Shown: positions 1 through 8,656 of the stretch, piece by piece | Position numbering within the stretch: position 1 is the stretch's first letter | Layout of the letters: every line of letters starts with the position of its first letter | Source of the DNA: Coriobacteriaceae bacterium AM113-163 | Lineage (GTDB): Bacteria > Actinomycetota > Coriobacteriia > Coriobacteriales > Coriobacteriaceae | Assembly (NCBI GenBank): GCA_027673765.1 | Contig: JAQDWB010000008.1 | Coordinates: 32,782 to 96,781 of the forward strand | Length of the DNA stretch: 64,000 bases | Direction of reading: 5' to 3' | The notes under the pieces: model-generated | Database searches by the model: none | Seen by the model: only the letters and a program-made list of their open reading frames with translations | What the model was told of the DNA's origin: nothing | Program-made: the position numbers and the translations under genes

Positions 1-911
1 GTACGAACACCTGAGATACCCGCCTTGTGCAGGCGCGCGAGATTCTGATCGCACTTACGATCGTGCAGGTCGAGCGCGGTATGCTGACGCTCGTACCCGG
101 CACGCTTGGCCTGGCACATCATCACATAGGTCTTGGTGCCGCGACCGGCACCAATCTCCAGGCAACGACCGGGACGTGTCGCAGCTGTGGCGATAAGTTG
201 CGCGTTGAGATCAGAGGCCACCGCGGCAGCACGTTCAAACACACCCGAAGCAACGGTAACCTGGGCATCAACCGGGGCATGGCAGCCCGGGAAGACAGGC
301 GCGACGAGCTGCGAGATATACGGATCGGGCTTGGAAGCAAAAGCGTTCTCATGCAGGGCCAGCGGCGCGGGGGCCAGATTGCCGGCAAAGTTAAGCGCAC
401 CCTCTGGCGTGTCAAACGATGCCATAATGCGAGCGCACAGCCATCGCGGCAAGCCCATCAGGCGCGACAGACGAACCAAGCGTCGCTCGGACTCATCCAC
501 GTCGGATGCCGTGGCAAAGTCCTCAACATTGTCCGCAACCTTATGCAGAACGGCGTTCGCCAGACCGGCGGCGGACTTAGCACCGCAGCGAACCAGCTCA
601 ACTCCCTGACTTACGGCAACGCGGCCAGGCGTATGCAGGTAGAGCATCTCGAAGGCCGAGATACGAAGCGCCATGCGCACACGCGGAGCGACCTTTTTGG
701 GCTTATCGAGAAACTGGTCGAGCAGCTCGTCCAAAATACCCTGCGTGGCGGCAACACCCAGCGCCAAGCGGGCGGCAAAAGCGGAATCGCGCTGGTCAAT
801 GGCCTTGGCGGAAGCACGGGACGAGAGCACGTCGCGCGCGTACATGCCGCGGCGATCGGCCTCCATCAGCACATCGAGCGCAAGCTTGCGCGCGGGAGAC
901 AGCTTGCTCAT
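1..911 (-). CDS. rsmB: 16S rRNA (cytosine-967-C5)-methyltransferase RsmB, 3' end outside window
   Basis: Read on the minus strand from an ATG at 911 to the window edge, giving the first 303 codons (start MSKLSPARKLALDVLMEA). A NusB-like RNA-binding domain covers about residues 5-140, and the SAM-binding motif LEIGAGRGTKT lies near residue 250. The catalytic cysteines would be beyond the edge. The family methylates C967 of 16S rRNA. The ATG overlaps the fmt stop by four bases (ATGA), which suggests translational coupling in a priA-def-fmt-rsmB order common in Gram-positive bacteria. Identification is firm; only the C-terminus is unseen. Confidence 0.92.
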   Translation of the reverse strand, partial: MSKLSPARKLALDVLMEADRRGMYARDVLSSRASAKAIDQRDSAFAARLALGVAATQGILDELLDQFLDKPKKVAPRVRMALRISAFEMLYLHTPGRVAVSQGVELVRCGAKSAAGLANAVLHKVADNVEDFATASDVDESERRLVRLSRLMGLPRWLCARIMASFDTPEGALNFAGNLAPAPLALHENAFASKPDPYISQLVAPVFPGCHAPVDAQVTVASGVFERAAAVASDLNAQLIATAATRPGRCLEIGAGRGTKTYVMMCQAKRAGYERQHTALDLHDRKCDQNLARLHKAGISGVR

Positions 912-1828
912 GACAAAACACCCCAGATAAGATCGGCACCCTGCAGGCCAGCAGCCCAAGCAGAAGCGGCCATAGCACGCTTGCCATCAGGCTTAACCTC
1001 GAGCAACTCAACCGAGCCATCGGAAAGGCCAAGGTAAACACGCTTAGCCTGAACGAGAACCTGACCCTCGCCAAGCGACACATCAGCCGCCGCAGCATCG
1101 AGCACACGCACGGTCTTGCCGGCAATCACGCAACGAGCAGGCGCGGTATCGGACGAGGCCAGTACATGATGCACGCAATCAAGCGCCGCCATGTGCGGAT
1201 CCAGGCGCATCTCCTGCTTAGAAATCTTGGCAGCATGGGTAACGAGCGCCTCGTCCTGTTCGATCCACACGGCGGTGCCATCGGCAAGAGAAGGAAGCGT
1301 ATCGGCAAGCAGTTTACCGCCAAGCTCACCAAGCTCCATGGTCAGCGCCTCAGCATGCTTACCGGCAACCGACGTAGACGCCTGGGCACAATAAGCGCCG
1401 GTATCAACGCCATGTCCAATACGCATGATAGAAACGCCAGCAACCTCATCACCAGCAAGAATCGCACGCTGAATAGGAGCAGCCCCACGCCAGCGAGGCA
1501 GCAAGGACGCATGAACATTCACAATACCAAGCGGCGCCATATGCAGCACCTCATCCGGCAAAATGCAACCATAAGCAGCCACACAGAAAATATCGGCTTG
1601 CGCAGCTTGGAGCGCCTCAACAACCTCGGCCGTCATACGATTGGCCTCAATAACCGGCAACCCAAGCTCAAGCGCCTTGGCCTTAATAGGAGACGGCTCC
1701 AACTTTTTACCACGCCCGCGAACAGCATCAGGACGAGTAACAACAAGCGCAATCTCATTCCCAGCCTCAACAAGCGAAGTCAAAGAAGGCACAGCAAAAT
1801 CAGGCGTACCCATAAACACAATACGCAT
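908..1828 (-). CDS. fmt: methionyl-tRNA formyltransferase
   Basis: A 306-residue protein that formylates initiator Met-tRNA using 10-formyl-tetrahydrofolate. It opens with MRIVFMGTPDFAVPSL, typical of the family, and carries the catalytic region HASLLPRWRGAAPI near residue 110, followed by a C-terminal OB-like domain. Length is close to the usual 310-315 residues. The ATG at 1828 has a GGGGAG ribosome binding site about ten bases upstream. It lies downstream of def on the same strand, so formylation and deformylation of nascent proteins are encoded together, and it overlaps rsmB by four bases. Confidence 0.96.
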   Translation of the reverse strand: MRIVFMGTPDFAVPSLTSLVEAGNEIALVVTRPDAVRGRGKKLEPSPIKAKALELGLPVIEANRMTAEVVEALQAAQADIFCVAAYGCILPDEVLHMAPLGIVNVHASLLPRWRGAAPIQRAILAGDEVAGVSIMRIGHGVDTGAYCAQASTSVAGKHAEALTMELGELGGKLLADTLPSLADGTAVWIEQDEALVTHAAKISKQEMRLDPHMAALDCVHHVLASSDTAPARCVIAGKTVRVLDAAAADVSLGEGQVLVQAKRVYLGLSDGSVELLEVKPDGKRAMAASAWAAGLQGADLIWGVLS

Positions 1829-1937
1829 AAAGATCGTCTCCCCTCAACCAAAGCCGAGACGGCTACAAAGAACAGCGGAAAGCAAGGTTCCCAGGCCATC
1901 CGCAATAACAATTCAACAAGAACAAATATACCCAAAA

Positions 1938-1969
1938 CCAAAGAAAGAGCCGCAATAAAAGCAGCTCTT
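1938..1969 (-). terminator. possible rho-independent terminator after def
   Basis: On the minus strand AAGAGCTGC pairs with GCGGCTCTT across a TTTTATT loop and is followed by TCTTTGG. The U-tract is short, so termination is probably partial. It sits in the 321-base spacer between def and fmt. Apart from this hairpin and the long palindrome at 2046-2141, I see no gene in that spacer. Confidence 0.4.
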
Positions 1970-2045
1970 CCAACAAAGCACCTATCAGCGAAGACGCCCA
2001 TCCCTGGCCCGACGGCACCTGGGCGAGACAAGCAGCGTCAACGTA

Positions 2046-2141
2046 GTCCCCGGGGCGCCCGCCTATATCGTCCCGCGCGCAGTTTCGCAGCGCAGCGAGA
2101 ATGTTTGAGCACGGGATGATATAGGCGGGCGCCCCGGGGAC
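2046..2141. repeat. long intergenic palindrome, 24-bp perfect arms
   Basis: Left arm 2046-2069 and right arm 2118-2141 are perfect reverse complements over 24 bases, separated by 48 bases. Inside them GTCCCG and CGGGAT extend the stem imperfectly, and the loop holds the shorter pairing GTTTCGC/GCGAGAA-like sequence. It lies just downstream of def. No U-run follows the stem, so it is not a standard terminator. Other intergenic palindromes in this window share the architecture but not the sequence. Confidence 0.85.
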
Positions 2142-2149
2142 GGACAAAC

Positions 2150-2686
2150 CTACTCAGTCTCGCCCGGTCGAGCGCCGCGGGCCAGGGCGTCCTGGTACTC
2201 CTTGACGGCCTTGATCCTCTGCATAGGCTTAAGGCGCTCGAACATGGTGTTGCCGTGCAGGTGATCGATCTCGTGCTGCAGGCACACGCAGAACAGGTCG
2301 CCCGTAGCCTCGTAGCGAATCAGGTTTGCGTCCAAGTCGTACGCCTCGACGACGACATGGTCGGGACGCTCGATCTCGCAGCTAATGCCAGGGATGGACA
2401 GGCAGCCCTCGCTAAACGGCACCAGATGGTCGCTCTGCTCCACGATCACGGGGTTGATGAGCACGTACGGGTCGTAGTCGTTCTTGTCGCTGTAGTCGCA
2501 GTCAATGGTGACGAGCTGAATAAGCTCGCCGATCTGCGGAGCAGCCAGGCCGCAACCGCCGTTGTCGAACATCATCTTCTTCATCTTCTCGGCAAGCGCC
2601 TCGATCGCTGGGGTGATCTCCTCGATCACGGCGCACTCCTGACGCAGGCGAGGGTCGGGCGACAGTACGATTCCGTTGGCTTCCAT
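2150..2686 (-). CDS. def: peptide deformylase
   Basis: Removes the N-formyl group from new proteins and is metal dependent. All three signature motifs are present in order: GCGLAAPQIG near residue 45, EGCLSIPG near residue 92, and the metal-binding HEIDH near residue 137, with the Cys of EGCLS as third ligand. I start at the second ATG (2686, MEANGIVLSPDPRLRQE) because AAAGG lies at a proper distance from it but directly abuts the ATG at 2692. It is 18 bases downstream of priA on the same strand. Length of 178 residues is normal. Confidence 0.95.
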   Translation of the reverse strand: MEANGIVLSPDPRLRQECAVIEEITPAIEALAEKMKKMMFDNGGCGLAAPQIGELIQLVTIDCDYSDKNDYDPYVLINPVIVEQSDHLVPFSEGCLSIPGISCEIERPDHVVVEAYDLDANLIRYEATGDLFCVCLQHEIDHLHGNTMFERLKPMQRIKAVKEYQDALARGARPGETE

Positions 2687-2704
2687 GGCCATCCTTTCGG
2701 GTTG

Positions 2705-5158
2705 TTACATCAAATCATAGGCATCGACGTCAACGCTCACGCTCACGCCGCGCACAGAGCCCACCTCTTTGAGGCAGGCGTCGATATCATCAGAGACATG
2801 GTACCCCACAGGCGACTTCACAAGCAGATGGAAGCGGTAACGGTCCTTGGCTCTCTCGATTACACACGAAGCCGGGCCCAGCACCTGGGGCACGGCGCTC
2901 CCCGCCCGCAAAAAGTCGGGCGCGGCGGCATGCCAGCGGCGCTTAAGAAGCTTTGCAATGCGCCCGATATAATCCTGCGCATCGTCGCGGCTTGCCGACC
3001 ACACCAAAATGTTAACCAGGCGCACGAACGGCGGATACAGTGCGTCGCGGCGCTGGTCCAGGTCGTAGTCGGTAAAGATCGAGCGATCGTGCTCGGCGAC
3101 GGCGCGAATGACCGGATCCTCGGGCAGATACGTCTGGATGATGACCTCGCCAGGGCGATCGCCGCGACCGGCGCGACCGGCGACCTGCTCAAGCAAATCG
3201 TAGGCGCGCTCCCCTGCGCGGAAATCCGGCAGCTTGAGGGCGAAGTCAGCATTGACCACACCCACGAGCGTGACCTCGGGAAAGTCGAGGCCTTTGGCGA
3301 TCATCTGGGTGCCCAGCAACACGGCGCAATCGGCAGCATCGAACTGCTCGAGCAGCTTTTTGTGCGAATCCTTGCCGCGCGTGGAATCGGCATCCATGCG
3401 GATGATGGCGACGTCCTCGGGCAGCATCTGGTGCAGTGCGTCCTCGATCTGCTGCGTGCCCAGCCCCATTTTTGCCAGGTAGCGGCTGCCGCACTTGGGG
3501 CAACGACTCGTGGGCGCGGGATACGGCTGCACGCGCCAGGAGGATCCGCATGTGTGACATTGCAGCGTGTGCGTGCGCTCGTGATACGTAAGCGCTGTGG
3601 AGCAGTGGTTGCAGGTGGGAACGCAGCCGCACTCGCGACACATCAGGAACGGCGCAAAGCCACGGCGGTTATGCAGCAGCACGGCCTTCTCGCGACGCTC
3701 GACCACACGCTCCAAGCCCTCCATCAAGGGTTTTGAGAACATGGAGCGGCTGCCGTGTGAAAACTCACGGCGCAGGTCGGCAATGCGGACCGTAGGCAGC
3801 ACGGCGAGTCCCGGGCGCTCGGGCATCTCGACACGCGTCCAGGTAGCACCGTTGTATGTACCGCGGCGGCAGCGGTCGAGGGCCTCGGCAGAAGGCGTGG
3901 CCGAGCCCAGCACAAGTGGGCAGCGATAGCGGCGCGCCATCTCGGCCGCAACCTCGCGCGCATGGTAGCGCGGGCTGGAGCCCTGCTTGTAACTGGTCTC
4001 GTGTTCCTCGTCGATGATGATGAGACCCAGGTCGCTGAGCGGGCAAAAGAGCGCCGAACGCGCGCCGACGACAACGCGGGCAGTACCACTGGCAACCATG
4101 TCCCACTGGTCCAGGCGCTCGCCGGCCGAAAGGCGCGAGTGGAAGACCGCGACCGTCTCGCCAAAGCGCGAGCGGAAGCGGCCGACGGTCTGGGCCGTCA
4201 GCGAGATCTCGGGCACGAGCACGCAGGCAGAGCGGCCTGCCGCGAGCACGCGCTCGATAGCGGAGAGGTAAACCTCGGTTTTGCCGGAGCCGGTGACGCC
4301 GTCAACCAGCACCACGTCGCCATGAGCGTCAAGGCGGGCGCGCTCAATCTGCGCGAGTGCCTGTTGCTGGCCGTTGGTAAGGGAGACCGGCGCCTTGCCG
4401 CTTGCCGAGGACAGCGTAGTCTGCTCGCTGCAACCGCGCCAGGCACGGCGCTCCTCCACCACCACGATGCCGCGTTTTTCGAGCGCCTTGATGGTCGCCG
4501 ACATACTGTTATAGAGAAGGTTGAGGTCGCGCGTCGTGACAGGACCACACTGGAGCGCCTCGATGAGTTGGCGCTGGCGGACCGCGGTCTTGGGTGGCGT
4601 GTAGTCAAAGCCTTCGGGCGTAAGCATCACCCAGCGGTTTTGGATGGGTTTGACGGCTGGACGTTCAACCGTCCACACACCGTCGTCGCCCTTGACCACA
4701 CGCGGGCTGCCACCCGGAGGCAAGAACAGGCGCAGACACTCGGAAAGCGTCGCGACATACTCGCGGCTCATCCAACGTGCGATGCGGGCGGCTTCGGCGG
4801 TAAAGAGCGGTTTGCTGAGGATGGCCTCGATGGGCTTGATGCGCACCGGGTCGAGGGAGTTGTTGCCCGGCAGATCGCCCAGATCAGGCGCAATGTCAAC
4901 GACATAGCCCGCGGCGGCACGGTTACCAAAGTGGACCAGGACCGTGGATCCGATCTGGACCTCGTTGGCAAGGGACTCGGGGATGCCGTAAGCAAACGGT
5001 TCCGACAGCGCACGGGTGGGGATGTCGAGGACCACGCTCGCGTAGGCGGCAGGGGGCTCGGGCGAAGGCTTAGACTGAGCCGAGGCAGCGGCAGGCTTGG
5101 GCTTCACCGGAGCTTCCTCCGGTTCCGGCAAACCAAACAGCGACAGTTGTTGAGCCAT
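2705..5158 (-). CDS. priA: primosomal protein N' (replication restart helicase PriA)
   Basis: An 817-residue superfamily 2 DNA helicase that reloads the replisome at stalled forks. An N-terminal DNA-binding domain (about 35-200) precedes Walker A GVTGSGKTEVYL near residue 290 and a DEEH Walker B box. Paired zinc-binding cysteines follow in CRECGCVPTCNHC and CHTCGSSW...CPKCGS near 505-560. The C-terminal helicase half carries LLGTQMIAKGLDFP and QVAGRAGRG. The ATG at 5158 has GAGGTGG upstream. It is the first gene of the priA-def-fmt-rsmB block. Confidence 0.96.
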   Translation of the reverse strand: MAQQLSLFGLPEPEEAPVKPKPAAASAQSKPSPEPPAAYASVVLDIPTRALSEPFAYGIPESLANEVQIGSTVLVHFGNRAAAGYVVDIAPDLGDLPGNNSLDPVRIKPIEAILSKPLFTAEAARIARWMSREYVATLSECLRLFLPPGGSPRVVKGDDGVWTVERPAVKPIQNRWVMLTPEGFDYTPPKTAVRQRQLIEALQCGPVTTRDLNLLYNSMSATIKALEKRGIVVVEERRAWRGCSEQTTLSSASGKAPVSLTNGQQQALAQIERARLDAHGDVVLVDGVTGSGKTEVYLSAIERVLAAGRSACVLVPEISLTAQTVGRFRSRFGETVAVFHSRLSAGERLDQWDMVASGTARVVVGARSALFCPLSDLGLIIIDEEHETSYKQGSSPRYHAREVAAEMARRYRCPLVLGSATPSAEALDRCRRGTYNGATWTRVEMPERPGLAVLPTVRIADLRREFSHGSRSMFSKPLMEGLERVVERREKAVLLHNRRGFAPFLMCRECGCVPTCNHCSTALTYHERTHTLQCHTCGSSWRVQPYPAPTSRCPKCGSRYLAKMGLGTQQIEDALHQMLPEDVAIIRMDADSTRGKDSHKKLLEQFDAADCAVLLGTQMIAKGLDFPEVTLVGVVNADFALKLPDFRAGERAYDLLEQVAGRAGRGDRPGEVIIQTYLPEDPVIRAVAEHDRSIFTDYDLDQRRDALYPPFVRLVNILVWSASRDDAQDYIGRIAKLLKRRWHAAAPDFLRAGSAVPQVLGPASCVIERAKDRYRFHLLVKSPVGYHVSDDIDACLKEVGSVRGVSVSVDVDAYDLM

Positions 5159-5190
5159 ACACCACCTCTAACGAACGGACCTGAAAGGGG

Positions 5191-5292
5191 TGGGACAAAA
5201 TAATCAGTAGAGTTTGTCCCATGGCCGATACGAGTGTCGAGCTCGTTGCGTCACTCGAACATGGGACAAACACTACTGATTATTTTGTCCCA
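5191..5292. repeat. long intergenic palindrome with GGGACAAA motifs
   Basis: Left arm 5191-5223 and right arm 5260-5292 pair over 33 bases with one mismatch, around a 36-base loop. Each arm carries the motif GGGACAAA twice in opposite orientations, so the arm is itself a weak palindrome. It fills the spacer between priA (start 5158) and the gltX terminator. Arm sequence is unrelated to the palindromes near 2.1, 8.6 and 47.0 kb. Confidence 0.85.
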
Positions 5293-5309
5293 GCAACCCA
5301 CTCATCGGT

Positions 5310-5345
5310 ACAGAAACAAGAGCCCCGCTCGGGTGAACGGGGCTC
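5310..5345 (-). terminator. rho-independent terminator of gltX
   Basis: On the minus strand GAGCCCCG pairs with CGGGGCTC around a short loop and is followed by TTGTTTCTGT. It lies 23 bases downstream of the gltX stop. Confidence 0.75.
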
Positions 5346-5368
5346 GGATACATGCATTTGCGCGTCTA

Positions 5369-6844
5369 CTACAGCGCCATCGTGCGAGCGCGGTCGATAC
5401 GCGCCAGGCAGTCGTCGCGGCCGACGAGCGCCATGGTCTCGCCCAGCGGAGGGCTCACCATGTTGCCGCAGACGGCGACGCGCACGGCCTGGAACACCAC
5501 GCGCTTCTTGAGGTCCATCTGCTCGGGCAGCGGCTCAAGCGCGGCGTCGATGGCCTCGGCAGTCCACTTGTCCACGCCCTCGAGCGCAGCCTTGGCGGCA
5601 TCCAGAATGGCGCCCATGCCTTCCTTAGCCAGGCCCTTGTTAACGGATTTCTCGTCATACTCGAGAGTCTCGGCCGTAGCAAAGATGGGAGCGGCGACGG
5701 TCACGGCGTCGGCTGGCATCTTGGTGCGCGGCTTGACGATGGCAGCGAGTGCGTCAATCCAGTCCTCGCCGTACTCGACGTTGCCCTCGATGAGACCCGC
5801 CTCGTGCAGCTCGGGGACCATGATCTCGTCGGCAAACTGGGCATCGGACATGCCGTTGATGTACTCGGCATTGACCCAGTCGAGCTTCTTGGGGTCGAAG
5901 GTCGCCGGGTTCTTGGAGATGCGGTCGAGTGAGAACTTGCTGGCCAGGACATCGCGCGGGATGATCGTGGTCTCGCCGTCAAGCGACCAGCCGAGCAGCG
6001 CCAGATAGTTGACGAAAGCGTCGGACAGGTAGCCGGCGTCGCGGTACTCCTCTACTGAGGTGGCGCCGTGGCGCTTGGAGAGCTTCTTGCCGTCGGCGCC
6101 CAGAATCATGGAGATGTGGGCGAACGTGGGCACGGGCGCGCCGAGGGCCTCGTAGACCATGACCTGGCGCGGGGTGTTGGACAGGTGGTCGTCGCCGCGG
6201 ATGACATGGGTGATCTTCATCATGGCGTCGTCGACGACGGTCGCGAAGTTGTACGTGGGCGTGCCATCGGAGCGGAAGATGACAAAGTCGTCGAGCTCCT
6301 TGGCATCGAAGGTCACCTCGCCGTGGACGGCATCGTGGATGACGACGTCGCCGCGGTCCTCGGGCACCTTGATGCGAAGGACGTAGGACTCGCCGGCCTC
6401 GATGCGGCGGCGGGCCTCCTCGGGATCAAGATCGCGGCAACGACGCTGATAGCCCTGGAAGGGGTCCTTGCGCTCCTGCGCGGCCTTGCGGTCGGCGTCG
6501 AGCTGCTCCTTGGTGCAGAAGCAGGGATAGGCCTTGCCCTCGTCCCAAAGTTTCTGGGCGGCCTGCTTGTACAGGTCCAGGCGCTCGGTCTGGGCATAGG
6601 GGCCAAAGTCTCCGCCCACCTCGGGACCCTCGTCCCAGTCCAGGCCCAGCCAACGCATGGCGCGCAGGATGATCTGCGTGTTCTCGTCGGTAGAGCGGGT
6701 GGGATCGGTGTCGTCGATGCGCAGGATGAACGTGCCGCCGTTAGCACGGGCGAAAGCCCAGTTATAGATAGCGGTGCGGGCGCCGCCGATGTGCAGCTTG
6801 CCCGTCGGTGAGGGTGCAAAGCGGACGCGAACGTCTGATGCCAT
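5369..6844 (-). CDS. gltX: glutamyl-tRNA synthetase
   Basis: Charges tRNA-Glu. The class I signature appears as PSPTGKLHIGGARTA at about residues 10-24 (HIGH equivalent) and KKLSKRHGA near 250 (KMSKS equivalent). The catalytic Rossmann domain is followed by an alpha-helical anticodon-binding half. An in-frame extension reaches 7087, but I start at 6844 (MASDVRVRFAPSPTG). GAGGAGA lies just upstream there, and the extension has no family similarity and would overlap metK. At 491 residues it has normal length. It is divergent from metK across a 220-base spacer. Confidence 0.96.
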   Translation of the reverse strand: MASDVRVRFAPSPTGKLHIGGARTAIYNWAFARANGGTFILRIDDTDPTRSTDENTQIILRAMRWLGLDWDEGPEVGGDFGPYAQTERLDLYKQAAQKLWDEGKAYPCFCTKEQLDADRKAAQERKDPFQGYQRRCRDLDPEEARRRIEAGESYVLRIKVPEDRGDVVIHDAVHGEVTFDAKELDDFVIFRSDGTPTYNFATVVDDAMMKITHVIRGDDHLSNTPRQVMVYEALGAPVPTFAHISMILGADGKKLSKRHGATSVEEYRDAGYLSDAFVNYLALLGWSLDGETTIIPRDVLASKFSLDRISKNPATFDPKKLDWVNAEYINGMSDAQFADEIMVPELHEAGLIEGNVEYGEDWIDALAAIVKPRTKMPADAVTVAAPIFATAETLEYDEKSVNKGLAKEGMGAILDAAKAALEGVDKWTAEAIDAALEPLPEQMDLKKRVVFQAVRVAVCGNMVSPPLGETMALVGRDDCLARIDRARTMAL

Positions 6845-6907
6845 GGAAATCTCCTCGATTGCAGGATGGATGTCTAACCGCATCAGTATAAAGCAACAAA
6901 GCAACCT

Positions 6908-6963
6908 CCGCACAAAGGGCACCGACCCACTCATTGGGGACAGACTTAAATGAGTAGGTGCGG
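6908..6963. repeat. nested inverted repeat in the gltX-metK spacer
   Basis: Outer stem CCGCAC (6908-6913) pairs with GTGCGG (6958-6963), and inner stem ACTCATT (6929-6935) pairs with AATGAGT (6949-6955). It lies between the divergent gltX and metK starts, about 100 bases before metK. I could not match it to a known SAM riboswitch class. Confidence 0.4.
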
Positions 6964-6991
6964 AAAGGGTGTGAATGTTTGATTTACGCGC

Positions 6992-6997
6992 TATGAT
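6992..6997 (+). promoter_or_regulatory. candidate -10 box for metK
   Basis: TATGAT lies 68 bases upstream of the metK ATG on the plus strand. No convincing -35 hexamer is seen at 16-18 bases spacing, so this is a weak call. Confidence 0.3.
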
Positions 6998-7064
6998 GTG
7001 CCCTTGCATAGAGAGCCCGGCGGAATGGTAACGGTCGCTGGGACACGTTTTTGAAAGGACAATC

Positions 7065-8345
<1,281 letters not shown>

Positions 8346-8384
8346 GCCAACGGCAAAAGCTGCAGCCAAGAAACAACGCACCAA

Positions 8385-8421
8385 AAGAAGTACCGGCTCC
8401 AACCGGTACTTCTTTTTTATT
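8385..8421 (+). terminator. rho-independent terminator of metK
   Basis: A 12-bp stem AAGAAGTACCGG/CCGGTACTTCTT closes a CTCCAA loop and runs into TTTTATTT, 40 bases after the metK stop. Confidence 0.9.
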
Positions 8422-8512
8422 TAAAGATGGTGAAGATGAGCCGACCTGGGACATGGAATAGGTCATAGGCCGATAAATTTCGCAGCAGAGCGACTCCAAC
8501 CATGTATCCTAA

Positions 8513-8633
8513 GTTCCGAGGGCTTTGGTATTTGGTCGATCGCGAGTTCCGCACGAGCCGGAGGCCACTTAATGTGGCCTCCGTGCGAGCCAGGACTGTA
8601 GAGCAGGCGACCAAATACCAAAGCCCTCGGAAC
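8513..8633 (+). repeat. core-conserved palindromic element, copy 1
   Basis: Perfect 26-bp arms (8513-8538 and 8608-8633) enclose a 69-base core. The core contains an inner hairpin GGAGGCCAC-TTAAT-GTGGCCTCC. It starts after TCGCGAGTTCCGCACG and ends before AGGACTGTAGAGCAG. A second element at 46916-47044 has the same 69-base core length and a gapless core alignment but unrelated outer arms and a compensated inner stem. Copy 1 ends 23 bases before the sdaA start, so it would lie in the sdaA leader. The rest of the 311-base metK-sdaA spacer holds the metK terminator and nothing else recognised. Confidence 0.9.
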
Positions 8634-8656
8634 GACGGGATAGAACAGGAGCGCAT

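Noticed and set aside
1863-2147. Hydrophobic minus-strand ORF between def and fmt
   Set aside because: It crosses the long palindrome and the candidate terminator, has no ribosome binding site and no family resemblance; the hydrophobic stretch is probably chance.
3962-5203. 413-residue plus-strand ORF antisense to priA
   Set aside because: It overlaps priA, which has clear helicase and zinc motifs; the antisense translation has no recognisable domain and low-complexity composition expected from high-GC third positions.
6845-7064. SAM riboswitch upstream of metK
   Set aside because: The nested repeat at 6908-6963 does not match the conserved core of SAM-I, SAM-II, SAM-III or SAM-IV classes that I can recall, so I list it only as an inverted repeat.
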